A stretch of 7,262 nucleotides of DNA. It comes from Candidatus Rifleibacteriota bacterium. GTDB lineage: Bacteria; Riflebacteria; Ozemobacteria; Ozemobacterales; Ozemobacteraceae. Position 1 is the stretch's first letter. The number at the start of each line of letters is the position of its first letter. The stretch lies in assembly GCA_029560455.1 (NCBI GenBank), contig JAKQKW010000079.1, positions 1-7,262 on the forward strand, given 5' to 3'. The notes under the pieces are model-generated. The model saw nothing but the letters and a program-made list of their open reading frames with translations, searched no databases and was not told the DNA's origin. The position numbers and the translations under genes were made by a program. Positions 6,507 to 7,262 of this stretch are shown piece after piece.

Positions 6507-7262
6507 ATGTTTGCACAATTCATTTACCGCATCGGCCTTTACAACATATTGCAGGCCTCAGCCTTTACCTTTGCCATTCTTCTCGGCATCTACAATGCCC
6601 CGAAATGCGGCATTTCAAGAGCGCGCGCCCTGAACGGATCAGTCTGGATTCTTATTTCAGCACTTACGGGCACCAGACTGCTTTTTATTCTTCTTTACCC
6701 TGAGCGCTTCCCCACCGTGATGAGCTGGTTCGACTTCAAAAATGCCGGTCAGGTTTTCTTTGGCGGGTTTCTCGGGTCTCTGTTTGCGGCAATTATCTAC
6801 ACGCGTCACTACCGTATGGAAATGCGCAACGTGGTCGACCTGGTCGCGCCGTCTCTGGGGCTCGGCCATTTTCTCGGGCGCCTCGGCTGCTTTGTCGGCG
6901 GCTGCTGCTATGGTGCGGTAACCAGTCTGCCATGGGGTGTGGTTTTCAAAAATCGCGGCGAGTATGTTGCCCGCCACCCGACGCAGCTCTACGAGGCCGG
7001 GTTTCTTTTTCTGCTCTTTCTCTGGTCGCTGCGCAGCCTTTATCAGCGGGTCGACTTAGAGGCCAGGGCGGCCGATGTCTCAAAAGCCGCTGCTGACATC
7101 CCAATGCCGATTCCGGGTCGGATTGGCGGCATATACCTGCTGGCATACAGCTGTTTTCGCTTCATGGTTGAATTTGTGCGTGCCGACGACCGCGGCGGCT
7201 TTTTTACGCCTCTGCATCTGTCGCCATCGCAGGTAATCGCGCTGGGCACCGCGGCCGTTGCG
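6507..7262 (+). CDS. Divergent Lgt-like (prolipoprotein diacylglyceryl transferase superfamily) membrane protein, 3' end cut by window
   Basis: The frame is open for 252 codons from ATG 6507 to the window edge. AAGG (6493-6496) lies ten bases upstream and overlaps the ACP stop. Multiple hydrophobic segments (about 12-28, 43-63, 84-98, 110-135, 164-180, 207-222) and the Lgt layout are visible: G-x-R (55-57), FFGG (84-87), GRLGCFVGGCCYG (124-136), RHPTQLYE (156-163), FRFMVEFVR (217-225). True Lgt moves diacylglyceryl from phosphatidylglycerol to the lipobox Cys at the inner membrane. Compared with the E. coli enzyme, Arg143, Gly154, Arg239 and Glu243 appear kept (R125, G136, R218, E222), but His103 is Phe (residue 85), Asn146 is Cys (128) and Glu151 is Cys (133). 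This is the GCC-type branch of the superfamily, so the substrate may differ and I do not use the name lgt. An insertion of Ala/Asp-rich residues (184-202) lies before the last helices. Confidence 0.85.
   Translation, partial: MFAQFIYRIGLYNILQASAFTFAILLGIYNAPKCGISRARALNGSVWILISALTGTRLLFILLYPERFPTVMSWFDFKNAGQVFFGGFLGSLFAAIIYTRHYRMEMRNVVDLVAPSLGLGHFLGRLGCFVGGCCYGAVTSLPWGVVFKNRGEYVARHPTQLYEAGFLFLLFLWSLRSLYQRVDLEARAADVSKAAADIPMPIPGRIGGIYLLAYSCFRFMVEFVRADDRGGFFTPLHLSPSQVIALGTAAVA

Noticed and set aside
6657..6977. Minus-strand open frame opposite the Lgt-like gene
   Set aside because: It is antisense to a clear membrane protein with Lgt motifs and has no features of its own.

Overview
The window reads like a chromosomal segment of a Gram-negative-type (diderm) bacterium of moderate G+C. 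It encodes several exported proteins with Sec signal peptides, an STN-like (secretin short domain) periplasmic protein, and a membrane protein of the prolipoprotein diacylglyceryl transferase (Lgt) superfamily. The mix of a very long HEAT/TPR protein, a secreted zinc-ribbon plus DNRLRE-like protein and many unfamiliar small exported proteins suggests a poorly sampled lineage. Candidatus Riflebacteria is one possibility, but that is a weak impression and not something the sequence proves.

Layout. (1) Positions 8-1456, minus strand: a two-gene operon with a good sigma70-type promoter (1492-1520). A secreted, mostly helical protein of unknown function is followed 15 bases later by a scramblase/LURP-one-like (Tubby C-terminal fold) protein. 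(2) Positions 1653-5362, plus strand: a 965-residue HEAT-repeat protein with a C-terminal TPR block. Its stop overlaps the start of an exported zinc-ribbon/DNRLRE-like protein (ATGA overlap), so the two are probably co-translated. (3) Positions 5372-5923, minus strand: a small exported protein with one STN-like domain. It converges on the previous operon with only 9 bases between stops. Just upstream of its promoter region is a perfect 15-bp palindrome. (4) Positions 6011-6494, plus strand: a decayed stretch with a 5'-truncated remnant resembling a CPBP-family intramembrane protease, then an acyl carrier protein (ACP) reading frame. The ACP keeps the DS(F/L) phosphopantetheine motif but has no usable in-frame start; one missing base would restore an ATG. 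(5) Positions 6507-7262, plus strand: the first 252 codons of a divergent Lgt-like protein, running off the window edge.

The most interesting part is the right end. The CPBP-like remnant, the ACP and the Lgt-like enzyme lie in one direction with tight spacing, and the Lgt-like protein lacks several residues needed by true Lgt while keeping the core arginines. This could be a lipid- or acyl-transfer cassette, partly decayed in this genome, or interrupted by assembly errors. No tRNA, rRNA, CRISPR array or insertion sequence was seen, and no convincing intrinsic terminator was found.
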